A DNA stretch of 64,000 bases from Candidatus Bathyarchaeota archaeon (lineage in GTDB: Archaea; Thermoproteota; Bathyarchaeia; Bathyarchaeales; Bathycorpusculaceae): positions 186,001 through 250,000 of the forward strand of contig JAOZHT010000003.1 of NCBI GenBank assembly GCA_026014735.1. The letters are read 5' to 3'. Positions 41,950 to 52,164 of the stretch are shown here, piece by piece. The notes beneath the pieces are model-generated. The model was not told where the DNA came from, ran no database searches, and worked only from the letters and a program-made list of their open reading frames with translations. Positions within the stretch are counted from its first letter, which is position 1; the number at the start of each line of letters is the position of its first letter. A program made the translations under genes and the position numbers.

Positions 41950-44900
41950 GTGAGTATCAAAGAAAAGCCGGAGTCCAAGAGTAAAGAAATCCAGTTTGAG
42001 CCCAAATATCGCTCAGTCATCGAAAACACAGATGATGCTTCCAACTGTTAGAACTCATCTATGAGAAAAGTCAGGTTGTCGACTTCAAATTCCTCTACGT
42101 TAACTCCGCCTATGAACAGCAAACCAGCCTAAAAGCATCCTTTGTCGTCGGAAAAACCATACGGCAATTCGACCCCGCCATCGAAGACTACTGGTTCTCC
42201 ACTTTTGGCCTAGTGGACAAAACAGGCAAAGCATCGCATCTGCTACAGTACAATAAGGGCACCAAACGCTGGTACGACGTCTATAGCTTTTCATATTCAC
42301 AAGGCATCGTCGGTTCCCTCTTCAGGGACATAACTGAGAAAATAAGAACCGAGGAGCTTCTGCGGCAGAGAGACCAGGAATTCCGAACCCTAACCCAGGC
42401 CTCCGCAGATGTGGTTTACCGCATGAACCCCGATTGGAGCGAAACACAGGAGTTGCATGGAAAAGACTTCCTCCCCGACACAGAAAAACCAAGCCGCAGC
42501 TGGCTGGAGAAGTACATCCTAAAAGAGGACCAGCCCAAAGTGCAAGCCGCCATCCAGCATGCAATTGACACTAAAGCTGACTTTGAACTCGAGCACAGAG
42601 TCATAAGAGCCGATGAAAGTGTCGGCTGGACTCATTCACATGCTATGCCACTCCTCGATAAGCACGGGTTGATAGTTGAGTGGCTAGGTACCGCGAAAGA
42701 TATAACGGAACGCAAGAAAGCACAAGAAGCTCTTCTGGCAAGTGAGAAGCGGTATCGTGAGCTTTTCAACTCTATGACAGAGATGTTCCAGGTTCTTGAG
42801 CTGGTTTACAACGAAAACGGTCAAGCTGTAGACTTTTATTACCGAGAGGTCAACCCAGCCACCGAAAAAATAGTGGGCATGAACAGAAGCCAAATGCTTG
42901 GCAAACGAGCAAAAGAACTGTTCAGCATAGTTGAGGATTATTGGCTTGAGGCACTAAGTCAAGTTAACAAGACGGGTCAACCTGCCCGCGTTGAAAATTA
43001 CAGTTCAGCATTGGACAAGTTTTGGGCTGTAAAAATTTTTAAGGTCCCAGAGAGGCAAAATACGGTTGCGATATTGTTTTCTGACATAACTAAGCATAAA
43101 AGAACTGAAGAAGCACTTTTAATCACTAAATGGCAAGCAGAGACAGGTCATAGACAACTTGAAACAGTGCTTGAAACAATCCCTGTTGCGGTAGTCATAG
43201 TTGACTCTCCGTCCGGCAAAATATCTTATACTAACAAACGTGCAAAAGAACTCTATTCATTTGATTGGGCAAATCGAAGTTTAGAGGATAATCTTTCCCA
43301 AGTTAAGCCTAAACGGCTTGATGGCTCGCCATACCCATTTGATGAGTTGCCCGCGTATCTTGCGCTTAAAGGGCAAACAGTGTATAATAGGGAGTTAATA
43401 CTTGAGCGCCCAGATGGCACAACCTACACTATCAGTGGCAGCGCATCGCCCATCGTTGATAGCAATGGCGAAATAGTTTCAGCTGTGGTGATTTTCGAAG
43501 ACATTACCGAGAGCAAGAAAACAGAAGAAGCTCTACGTCAAACCGAAGAACGTTTCCGTGATGTGTTTGAATGTGCGGCGATTGGAATGACCATCGGGGA
43601 TATGGCGGGTCATGTGGTTGAAAGTAATTTTGCGTTGGAAAGCTTACTTGGCTACAGTAAAGATGAACTGAAGGGTAAACTATTCTCTGATTTCACCTAT
43701 CCTGACGACGTTAACTTGGAATGGCAATTAATTAACGAGATGAAAGCGGGTAAACGCGATTTCTATGCCATAGAAAAACGGTACATAAGAAAGACCGGTG
43801 AGGTTATCTGGGTTCATCTTACTGGCCGCCAAATTCTAGGTCCTGATAAGAAACCATTGATCGGAGTAGCCACCGTTGAAAATATTACTGAACGCAAGAA
43901 GGCAGAAGAGGCTCTAATTTTAAGTGAAGAGCAAGCCCGCCAGCGCTCAGAGGAACTGCAGAAGCTCATGGATATTATCCCCGCGGCGGTCTGGGTGTCT
44001 AACGATCCGCAATGCAAAGTAATAGTCGGCAACCAAGCTGCAAACGAGTTCTATGAAGCAAAAGGCGACGAAAACGTCTCTGCGGGGCCCGCCGGCGGTG
44101 AAGAGCAGGATACAACCCGACGCTTCTTTTGGAAGGGAAAGGAATTGTTGCCCAGCGAACTACCCATGCAGCAAGCCGCCACAGAAAACAGAGAAATCAA
44201 AGATGCTGAATTGGAAGTCCTAACGCCAAGCCTCAAAAAAATGACTATACTTGGCAGTGCAAAACCGCTTCTAACCGACGAGGGAAAGGTGCGTGGTTGC
44301 CTTGCCGTTTTTATGGATGTAACGGAGCGGAAGAAAGTAATAGACGCCCTCGAGGTATCTGAGGCCAGGTACCGTAGCCTCTACGGCAATTTACGGGACC
44401 CATTTGTCGCCGTCGACTTGGAGGGCAAAATAATCGAGAGCAACCAGGCCTACCAAGAGCTCCTCGGATACACAAAAGAGGAGTTGGAAAACCTAACCTA
44501 CATTGATTTGACACCGCAGAAATGGCGTGCCATGGAAGACCGCATTATAAGGGAACAGATTTTGCCATGCGGATACTCGGCTCTCTACGAAAAGGAGTAT
44601 CGTCGAAAAGACGGAGAAAACGTGCCTGTGGAACTGTTAACCTATGCTTTGATAGATCAAAATGGTAAAACAACAGGGATGGCTGCCATTGTACGGGATA
44701 TAACTGAACGCAAGAATGTAGAAAAGGCATTAAGAGACAACGAGCAAGCCGCGGTAAAATACGCCAGAGAGCTAAAGGCGCTCCATGATAAACTTGAATT
44801 AAAAACCTTAGAGGCAGAAAACTACGCCAGCAAAATGGAAGCCCTCGCAGAAGAACGTGCCCGGCAACTGAGGGATTCTGAACGTTTATCAGCCATCGGC

Positions 44901-45566
44901 GCCACCGCGGGGATGGTTGGGCATGACATCCGCAATCCCCTGCAGGCTATTTTAGGCGATATTTTCCTTGTGAATGATAATCTGGCGGATTTGCCTGAAA
45001 GCCCAGAGAAAAGGGAAATCAGGGAAAGCGTGGACAGCATAACCTCCAACGTCTCCTACATCAACAAGATAGTGGCGGACCTGCAGGATTATGCCCGCCA
45101 GCTTACCCCCGAATACTCCACGTTTGACCTTTCGAACTTAATCAACAAAACCCTCACAACCATAGTTATCCCAGATAACATCCGCCTGACAGTTAACGCT
45201 CAGACAACGCGTGCAATAAAATGCGACCAAACCTATCTGCAACGCTCCATTACCAACCTAATCAACAATGCGGTTCAGGCTATGCCCAGCGGCGGAGATT
45301 TAGGGGTGGATTGCTACGCAAAAAATGATGAGGTCTACATCGTGGTTTCAGACACCGGCACTGGCATCCCCGCGGAGGTTAAGCCTAAGCTGTTTACGCC
45401 CATGACGACAACTAAATCGAAAGGGCAAGGGCTGGGGTTAGCGGTTGTGAAAAGACTCGTGGAGGCGTTGGGCGGCAAAGTCAGCTTTGAAAGCCAAGAG
45501 GGCAAGGGAACAAAATTCACAATCGAGCTGCCTATAACTCCCCATCCAAAAAGCAAGGAATTATGA
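41950..45566 (+). CDS. Multi-PAS sensor histidine kinase with N-terminal frameshift
   Basis: The frame from GTG 41950 stops at TAG 42049; homologous PAS sequence resumes in another frame at about 42036 and runs to 45566. Joining the two frames gives a smooth N-terminus (VIENTDDA then FQLLELIYEKS), so one base seems lost near 42038. About seven PAS domains follow in tandem, then a coiled coil, the HisKA box GHDIRNPLQ near 44920, and an HATPase with N-box NLINNAVQAMP and G-boxes DTGTGIP and GQGLGLAVVKRL. No membrane segment, so it is a cytoplasmic redox, light or ligand sensor. No response regulator adjoins. A sequencing error or a decaying N-terminus are both possible. Confidence 0.8.
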
Positions 45567-45604
45567 GGGGATTAATAAAAAAAAGAAAAATATAAAAGAG
45601 GAAA

Positions 45605-46966
45605 TTAAACGGTGAGTTTTGCTCTGCCTTCCTCGATTGACCGCACGGTTTCGTCGCGCCATGCCTCAAAGCCCACCGGCGTTGAGGGGTAAGTGTTGTA
45701 GTGTGCACCCAGCGCCTTCATCATGGTGACGGTTGTGTGGAGCTTGTTGAGGAAGCCGACTTTGCGGATGCCGCGGAAGACGCGTTTGGCGGTTTCGGTG
45801 ATGTTAAGGTGGAAGTCGTCGCCCATGCCGGCTTTAAGCACGTCGTCTTCAGTCATGAGTTTCTGGTTCATGCCGTAGTTGAGGTCGTCATCGCTGCAGC
45901 TCAGCAAAAACATCTTGAAGATATCCAGTGTGCCCTGCTTTTTGCCGTAGGTGTCGATGTAGCGTTTGTTGTAGCCCCAAAGCGCCTCTTTGGTGGCTTC
46001 GCCTTTGCCAAGTGCCTCAATGATTTGTTGGCCTGCAAAGTAGCCTGATAGCATGCTGGGGCCGATGCCGCCGCCGTGAATCGGATTCACCAAAGACGCC
46101 GCATCGCCGATAAGCGCCACGCCGTTTCCGACCATGTTGTCTATGGGCCTGCGGACGGGATCAAACCATGCGCCCCCCGTTAAAACATGTGAGCCCTCAA
46201 ACATGGGCTTCTTAAAAGCGGTGCTGTAGAGTTGCTCTTTGGGGTTAGGGTAACCTGGACGCATGATGGCGCCGATGCCGACGTTGACGCGTGCGCCGCC
46301 CTTGGGGAAAATCCAGATGTAGCCGCCGGGGCTGGATTTCTGGTTAAGGTAGATTTCGCAGAAGCGTGTGTTAGTGGTTTCCTGTTTTAGCTGGCGGATT
46401 TCGCGGTAGCATGCCTCCACATCCACGGGGGCAAGGTCGCGTTCTATGCCGAATTCCGCGGGAAGCTGCTTGCGCACCATGCCAAAGTAGCCGGTGGCAT
46501 CCACCACCACTTTGCTGTGCAACTCGTTGACTTTGCCGGTTTTCATGTTCTTAGCCGAGACGCCGGCGACCGCGCCCTTCTCAAAGAGGGGACTGCGGAA
46601 ATTGGTGTTATCCATAAGTTCCGCGCCTGCGTCGGTGGCTTTTTTGAGCAGCCATTGCCCGAATAGGCGGCGGTTTAGGATGTGGCCGACGAAGTCTTTG
46701 TCAGCTATGGTGAAGACGGTGTTTTCGTCGGGGCTGAAGATTTGGATGCCGTCGATTTTGGCTTCCAGTTCGCCGCCGGTGGGTTTTTCAAGTCCGAGGA
46801 AGTTTAGGTGGTGATCGCCTAGGGCGTCGCCGCAGATTTTTTCTCCGACTTCTTCTTTGGGTTTCTTTTCGATTAGGGCTACTTTGAGGCCGCTTTGGGC
46901 GATGGTTTTTGCTGCAAGGCAGCCTGCTGTTCCTGCGCCAACGATTATGGCGTCGTATTTTTGCAT
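45605..46966 (-). CDS. Geranylgeranyl reductase family protein
   Basis: A 453-residue FAD protein: IIVGAGTAGCLAA (about 7-19) is the dinucleotide fold, GEKICGDAL (about 42-50) holds the family cysteine, and GVALIGDAASLVNPIHGGGIGPSM (two linked parts near 275-300) is the second FAD motif. It saturates geranylgeranyl chains of archaeal membrane lipids. A GGAGG ribosome site precedes the ATG. The divergent HxlR-type regulator and the palindrome between them suggest control of lipid saturation. Confidence 0.85.
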   Translation of the reverse strand: MQKYDAIIVGAGTAGCLAAKTIAQSGLKVALIEKKPKEEVGEKICGDALGDHHLNFLGLEKPTGGELEAKIDGIQIFSPDENTVFTIADKDFVGHILNRRLFGQWLLKKATDAGAELMDNTNFRSPLFEKGAVAGVSAKNMKTGKVNELHSKVVVDATGYFGMVRKQLPAEFGIERDLAPVDVEACYREIRQLKQETTNTRFCEIYLNQKSSPGGYIWIFPKGGARVNVGIGAIMRPGYPNPKEQLYSTAFKKPMFEGSHVLTGGAWFDPVRRPIDNMVGNGVALIGDAASLVNPIHGGGIGPSMLSGYFAGQQIIEALGKGEATKEALWGYNKRYIDTYGKKQGTLDIFKMFLLSCSDDDLNYGMNQKLMTEDDVLKAGMGDDFHLNITETAKRVFRGIRKVGFLNKLHTTVTMMKALGAHYNTYPSTPVGFEAWRDETVRSIEEGRAKLTV

Positions 46967-46996
46967 TGTGATTTCCTCCGCTGTGAGCTTTACTAT

Positions 46997-47014
46997 TTAC
47001 ACCATGTTGTGTAA
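46997..47014. promoter_or_regulatory. Palindromic operator in divergent promoter
   Basis: TTACACCATGTTGTGTAA has perfect 6-bp arms (TTACAC/GTGTAA) around a 6-bp centre. It lies just upstream of the TATA element GCTTATAAAT (47021-47030) for the HxlR-type gene and directly upstream of the reductase gene on the other strand. Likely bound by the adjacent regulator. Confidence 0.5.
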
Positions 47015-47066
47015 GTAAACGCTTATAAATTAGGAAGTGAGCAAAACCACACCGAGTGTAAACCGC

Positions 47067-47495
47067 ATGACCACCCCCGTCACTTTAAGCGCGGATTTCC
47101 GCCGCATCGTCGAAGCCCGCATGGACCAGGTTCTCCGAGGCATAGAAGAAACCTTCACCCAAATCATCGAAACCCAAAAAGTCACCCCTAAAGAACTCAG
47201 AGACGAAGTCGAAAGCCTCCAAGACAGCTTCAACGTGCTCTTCCAGAAGTGGAGCCTAGAAATCCTCTACACCCTGATGCTTAAAAGCGGCATTGGATTT
47301 GGCGAAGTTAAAAAGACATTGGGCGTCAACAGCCGCACCCTCTCGGATAAGCTTAAGATGCTGCAGGCGCATGGCTACATAAACCGCGTAGTCACTGATG
47401 GGCCGCCTCTGCATGTTGCTTACTCGTTGACGGCGAAGGGGAAAAACACGGTGCTTTTGGCGTTGCCGCTGCTCTACTACCAAAGCGAAGCCTAA
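47067..47495 (+). CDS. HxlR-like winged-helix regulator
   Basis: The TATA element at 47021-47030 puts transcription start near 47050, so ATG at 47067 is chosen over the in-frame GTG at 47037. After a helical 55-residue N-terminus, a winged helix (about 60-130) has KWSLEILYTLM, FGEVKKTLGVNSRTLSDKLKMLQ split as helix-turn-helix, and YSLTAKG, the HxlR signature. Divergent from the geranylgeranyl reductase, its probable target. Confidence 0.7.
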   Translation: MTTPVTLSADFRRIVEARMDQVLRGIEETFTQIIETQKVTPKELRDEVESLQDSFNVLFQKWSLEILYTLMLKSGIGFGEVKKTLGVNSRTLSDKLKMLQAHGYINRVVTDGPPLHVAYSLTAKGKNTVLLALPLLYYQSEA

Positions 47496-47624
47496 ACGCA
47501 GTTTGACGACTTAACTTGTTTGGCGTTTTTATTGTAAAATTACCGAAAACAAAAACTGGGTTTGCGCTCAATCAGACAAAACACAAATAAGGACTATCTT
47601 GCACTGTTCATTGAAGGATTCAAA

Positions 47625-48938
47625 ATGGACAGCTTAGAAGGATTACGTAGAACACACTATTCAACCGACATCACTCCAAGCGCAGAAGGCGCCGAAGCAG
47701 TAGTCTTTGGGATAGTTGCCAGCATCCGGGAACACGGCAAACTAACCTTCCTGATTTTAGAGGACAAAAACGGCATCGTACAAGTAACCGTCCACAAAAA
47801 CAACGTCTCCGAAGCCGTCTACGCCAAAGTAAAAACGCTCCAGGAACAATCCTTCATAGGCGTCAAAGGCAAAGTAAAAAGCACCGAGAAAGCGCCCCAT
47901 GGCGCAGAAATCGCGCCCAGCGACCTGCGATTACTCTCGATTCCCCAAAGCATCCCCCCCTTCAAGTTATACAAGCAGAAGCTGCCCAACATAGAAAAAC
48001 GCCTCGACCTAAGAGCCGTCGACCTACGCCGCCCCCAAGCCAAAGCCATATTCAAAATAAAACATATGGCGCTCCAATCCATCCGCGGCTTCTTCAGCGA
48101 ACGCGGCTATCTTGAGGTGGAAACCCCCAAAATCATCTCCACCGCAACCGAAGGCGGCGCAGCCCTTTTCCCCCTGCTTTACTACAACAAAGAAGCCTTC
48201 CTCGCCCAGAGCCCCCAGCTCTACAAGGAGCAGCTTATCAGCGCATTTGAGAAGGTCTTCGAGATCGGCCCAATCTTTAGGGCTGAACGTTCCCGAACCA
48301 TGAAGCACCTAAGCGAAGCCACCAGCGTAGACCTTGAGGAAGCATACGTCACCTACGAGGACGTGATGAAAACCCTCGATGAGGTAATCACCCACACCGT
48401 AAGTGACATAGCCTCAAACTGTAAAGATGAGCTTGCCCTGCTAAAGGTCAAGTTGAAGGTGCCTCAGTCACCCTTTAAGATTTACACTTACGACGAAATC
48501 ATCGGTTTGCTCAAGGCCGAAGGCGTCGATGTGGAATGGGGCAATGACCTCTACGTTTCAGAGATGAAGCTCCTGGAGAAGAAGCTGCCTGACTTCTACT
48601 TCATCAAAGACTGGCCAACAGCCTCCAAAGCCTTCTACCTTAAAGCCAAAGAGGACAACCCAGAAATATGTGAATCCTTCGACTTAATGCATGGCTCCCT
48701 GGAGATATCTTCAGGCGGCTCAAGAATCGACCAGAAACAGGCGCTGATGGATAAACTTAAAGAACGCAGCTTCGACCCCAAAGCCTTCGAGTACCACCTT
48801 AAAGTTTTCGACTACGGCATGCCCCCCCACGCAGGCTTCGGCTTTGGGCTAGACCGCTTCATGATGGTGCTATGCAAGCAGAAGAACATCCGCGAAGTCG
48901 TCCTCTACCCCCGTGACCAGCGCCGCTTAATCCCCTAG
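47625..48938 (+). CDS. aspS: Aspartyl-tRNA synthetase (probably non-discriminating)
   Basis: ATG at 47625 with AAGGA six bases ahead gives 437 residues, the usual archaeal length; the upstream in-frame TTG (47562) would add 21 unlikely residues. OB-fold anticodon domain (about 15-105), then class II motifs: motif 2 FRAERSRTMKHLSEA near 220 and motif 3 GFGFGLDRFMM near 410. Charges tRNA-Asp. With gatCAB directly downstream and tRNA-Asn close by, it probably also makes Asp-tRNA-Asn; the discriminating residues were not checked. Confidence 0.88.
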   Translation: MDSLEGLRRTHYSTDITPSAEGAEAVVFGIVASIREHGKLTFLILEDKNGIVQVTVHKNNVSEAVYAKVKTLQEQSFIGVKGKVKSTEKAPHGAEIAPSDLRLLSIPQSIPPFKLYKQKLPNIEKRLDLRAVDLRRPQAKAIFKIKHMALQSIRGFFSERGYLEVETPKIISTATEGGAALFPLLYYNKEAFLAQSPQLYKEQLISAFEKVFEIGPIFRAERSRTMKHLSEATSVDLEEAYVTYEDVMKTLDEVITHTVSDIASNCKDELALLKVKLKVPQSPFKIYTYDEIIGLLKAEGVDVEWGNDLYVSEMKLLEKKLPDFYFIKDWPTASKAFYLKAKEDNPEICESFDLMHGSLEISSGGSRIDQKQALMDKLKERSFDPKAFEYHLKVFDYGMPPHAGFGFGLDRFMMVLCKQKNIREVVLYPRDQRRLIP

Positions 48939-48949
48939 GAGAAGAAAAA

Positions 48950-49246
48950 ATGAGTAAAGAGAAAGTCAGCGATGCAAAACCCCAAATCAAGCACCTCAGC
49001 TGGCTTGCCCGAATAGAATTAACTGAGCAGGAAGAGCAGCTTTTCGCCAGCCAACTAAGTGACATACTGGACCTCTTCAAGAAAATCGAGAAGATCCCCC
49101 TAGACGAGGTGCCGCCCACCTACCACGCTTTGGAGCTAACAAACGTTTGGCGAGCAGACGTGGTGGAGCCTTCCATGAGCGATGAAATCCTCAAGCGTGC
49201 CCCGCAACTTAAAAACCGCTACGTCAAAGCGCCAAGGATGGGGTAA
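48950..49246 (+). CDS. gatC: Asp/Glu-tRNA amidotransferase subunit C
   Basis: 98 residues with the GatC pattern: HLSWLARIELTEQEEQLFASQ at the N-terminus, DILDLFKKIEKIPLDEVPP in the middle. It wraps around and stabilises GatA and GatB. 11 bp after aspS with a GGAG ribosome site; two bases before gatA. Clearly co-transcribed. Confidence 0.85.
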   Translation: MSKEKVSDAKPQIKHLSWLARIELTEQEEQLFASQLSDILDLFKKIEKIPLDEVPPTYHALELTNVWRADVVEPSMSDEILKRAPQLKNRYVKAPRMG

Positions 49247-49248
49247 AT

Positions 49249-50727
49249 ATGCCCAAAAACATGCTCCTTTCATTTTCTGCCTTTGAAGCTGCCCAGAAAA
49301 TCCGTGCAGGCGAAGTGTCGGCAGAGGAATACGTGGCGGCGCTTTTTAGCCACATCAAACTGGTGGATGGAAAAATCAAGGCTTTCGTCTCCACCGATCA
49401 AGAGGGCGCACTTGCCCAGGCTCGAGCAGTCGACAAACGTGTCCGGGCAGGCGAAAAACTAGGCAAACTCGCGGGGCTAGGTGTATCTATTAAAGATAAC
49501 ATCTGCACCCTTAACCTGCGCACTACCTGCTGCAGCAGAACCCTTGAGAAATATGTTTCCCCCTACGATGCAACAGTTATCGAACGCATCAAACATCAAG
49601 ATGGCATAATCATCGGAAAAACCAACCTTGACGAATTCGCCATGGGCAGCTCAACCGAGCACAGCTGCTTTGGCCCAACACATAACCCCTGGGACCTCAC
49701 CCGTGTCCCCGGCGGCTCCTCGGGCGGCAGCGCCGCATCCATCGCAGCGCAGGAGGCGTCAGTGGCGCTGGGCGGCGACACAGGCGGCTCGATTCGTTGC
49801 CCCAGCAGCTTCTGCGGCGTCACCGGAATCAAACCCACCTATGGACTAGTCAGCCGCTACGGCATGGTTGCCTACGCTAACAGCCTCGAACAAATCGGCC
49901 CCATCGGCAAAAACGTGCGTGACTGCGCTTTGATGCTGGAGGTAATTGCGGGACATGACCCCCGGGATAGCACATCCGTTAAAGACCAAACCTCCCCGTA
50001 TCTGCAGGCAGTCGGCGCAAGCATCGACGGCTTAAAAGTCGGCGTCCCCAAAGAGTTCTTCGCCGAAGGCACTGACCCCCAAATCAGAGAAAGCGTACTT
50101 GACGCAGTTACAAAACTCACCTCTGCCCACAAAGTCACCTCCAAGGAGGTTTCGCTGCCCACAATATCCGATGCGCTGCCCGCATACTACATCATCGCCA
50201 TGTCCGAGGCCAGTTCTAACCTTGCCCGCTTCGACGGCATACGCTACGGCTACCGCATCGACGATAGAACCTACGATTGGAGCACCGTATTCTCTAAAGA
50301 CCGCGAATACGGGTTTGGCCAAGAAGTCAAACGCAGAATAATCTTGGGCACCTTCGCGTTATCCGCGGGCTACTACGACGCATTCTATCTGAGGGCACAG
50401 AAAATCCGAACGCTAATTATGCGGGATTTCATGCGAGCCTTCAAAGAGGTCGATGTGCTGGTGGCTCCCACGATGCCTGTGTTGCCATTTAAAATCGGCG
50501 AAAAAATGAGCGACCCCATCCAGATGTATCTTGCCGACGTAGACACAGTCCCCATCAACTTAGCCGGCGTCCCCGCGGCTTCGGTTCCATGCGGCTTCAA
50601 AAGCGGCTTACCCGTTGGGCTGCAGCTGATTGCGCCACATTTCCGAGAAGACCAACTCATCAAGGTGGCGTCGGCGTTTGAGCGAACCCTCAACGTTAAC
50701 AGAACCGCCGATTTGGAGGAAGCCTAA
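49249..50727 (+). CDS. gatA: Asp/Glu-tRNA amidotransferase subunit A
   Basis: 492-residue amidase-family protein. Catalytic Ser-cisSer-Lys triad: Lys in VSIKDN (about 82), PGGSSGGSAAS (about 151-161) and GGDTGGSIRCPSSFCG (about 173-188). It releases ammonia from glutamine (or asparagine) and passes it to GatB. Its stop is immediately followed by the gatB start. Confidence 0.9.
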   Translation: MPKNMLLSFSAFEAAQKIRAGEVSAEEYVAALFSHIKLVDGKIKAFVSTDQEGALAQARAVDKRVRAGEKLGKLAGLGVSIKDNICTLNLRTTCCSRTLEKYVSPYDATVIERIKHQDGIIIGKTNLDEFAMGSSTEHSCFGPTHNPWDLTRVPGGSSGGSAASIAAQEASVALGGDTGGSIRCPSSFCGVTGIKPTYGLVSRYGMVAYANSLEQIGPIGKNVRDCALMLEVIAGHDPRDSTSVKDQTSPYLQAVGASIDGLKVGVPKEFFAEGTDPQIRESVLDAVTKLTSAHKVTSKEVSLPTISDALPAYYIIAMSEASSNLARFDGIRYGYRIDDRTYDWSTVFSKDREYGFGQEVKRRIILGTFALSAGYYDAFYLRAQKIRTLIMRDFMRAFKEVDVLVAPTMPVLPFKIGEKMSDPIQMYLADVDTVPINLAGVPAASVPCGFKSGLPVGLQLIAPHFREDQLIKVASAFERTLNVNRTADLEEA

Positions 50728-52164
50728 ATGGGCGAATTCGACTTAGAAGTCAAGATAGGCTTAGAAATCCACGTTCAACTCACGCACCTAAAAACCAAGC
50801 TGTTCTGTGGCTGCTCAACCGATTACCGCGGCAAAGAACCTAACACTAACCTCTGCCCTGTCTGCATGGGATTACCCGGCAGCCTCCCCGTCCTCAACGA
50901 AAACGCCGTCAAAGACGCAACCGCATTGGCGTTTGCATTAAACTCCACCGTGCAGCCTCACATGCTGTTTTTCAGGAAAAATTACTACTACCCCGACATG
51001 CCCAAGAACTTCCAAATCACCCAGTATGACAAGGCAGGAGGAGTCCCCTTCTCTGTAGGCGGCACAGTTACTATGGAGGGGCAACATGAAATCCGAATCA
51101 CCCGCCTCCAGCTTGAAGAAGACCCAGCGCGGCTTGCCTACGAGGGCACCATCGACCAATCCACCGCCACCCTAGTGGATTATAACCGTGCGGGTATGTC
51201 GCTGATTGAAATCGTCACTGAACCTGACTTCCGAGCGCCCAAAGAAGCCCGCAACTTCCTAGATAAACTGCGCTCCATCGTTGAGTCACTGGGCATATCA
51301 GATGGCTCACTGGAGGGTGCCATGCGCTGTGACGCAAACATCTCCCTGAAAGGCGGCATCCGAGTGGAAGTCAAAAACATATCCTCATTCAAAGAGGTCG
51401 AGCGGGCATTGAACTTTGAGATTTCACGGCAGAAAAGCCTCGTAGCCAAAGGCATCAAGGTTAAACGTGAAACCCGCCACTGGGACGAAGCCCGACGCAT
51501 CACCGTATCATTACGCACTAAGGAGGAAGAGCAGGATTACCGCTACTTCCCCGAACCCGACTTGGTCCCCGTTGCATTATCCAAGCCGTTTCTCACCGCC
51601 GTCAAAGCACACATGCCTGAGTTGCCGCAGGAACTTGGAAAGCGCCTCGAAAAGCAATACGGCATGTCCACTGAAAACGCCAAGATTTTAGCGGACCACG
51701 GCGACTTTGCCCGCTACTTTGAACAGTGCACCAGACTCTACCCTGACGCAGTGGAAATCAGCAACTGGATAGTAAGCGACTTAATCCCTGACTTAGCTAA
51801 ACGGGAACGCGGCTTGCATGAGGCAAAGATGCCGCCTGAAACCTTCTGTAGCCTGCTGAAGCTCTTAAAAGACGGCGCCATCAACCGGGTTGCAGCAAAA
51901 ACTGTGCTTGAAGAGGCCCTAGACACGGGGAAAGCGCCTGAGGCAATCGTTAAAGCTAAGAAACTCAGCAAAATCGGCGACGAATCCGTTATCGAAGATA
52001 TTGTATCGAAAATCTTTGCGGAGAACCCCGTTGCGGTGGAGTCGGCGCTCAAGGATCCCAAAGCAGCAAACTACCTTGTGGGCTTAGTTATGAAGGCAAC
52101 AAAGGGACAGGCGGATCCGCAGCTGGCAAACCAAGTTATCAGAAAGAAACTGCAGTCTGCTTAA
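50728..52164 (+). CDS. gatB: Asp/Glu-tRNA amidotransferase subunit B
   Basis: 478 residues; begins FDLEVKIGLEIHVQL, with the FCGC...CPVCMG zinc site (about 31-51), RLQLEEDPARL and YNRAG motifs of the kinase/amidotransfer core, and the YqeY-like tail domain (about 330-478). It phosphorylates and amidates the mischarged aminoacyl-tRNA. In archaea GatCAB normally serves Asn-tRNA, while GatDE serves Gln. Overlaps the convergent asparaginase by 26 bp. Confidence 0.9.
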   Translation: MGEFDLEVKIGLEIHVQLTHLKTKLFCGCSTDYRGKEPNTNLCPVCMGLPGSLPVLNENAVKDATALAFALNSTVQPHMLFFRKNYYYPDMPKNFQITQYDKAGGVPFSVGGTVTMEGQHEIRITRLQLEEDPARLAYEGTIDQSTATLVDYNRAGMSLIEIVTEPDFRAPKEARNFLDKLRSIVESLGISDGSLEGAMRCDANISLKGGIRVEVKNISSFKEVERALNFEISRQKSLVAKGIKVKRETRHWDEARRITVSLRTKEEEQDYRYFPEPDLVPVALSKPFLTAVKAHMPELPQELGKRLEKQYGMSTENAKILADHGDFARYFEQCTRLYPDAVEISNWIVSDLIPDLAKRERGLHEAKMPPETFCSLLKLLKDGAINRVAAKTVLEEALDTGKAPEAIVKAKKLSKIGDESVIEDIVSKIFAENPVAVESALKDPKAANYLVGLVMKATKGQADPQLANQVIRKKLQSA

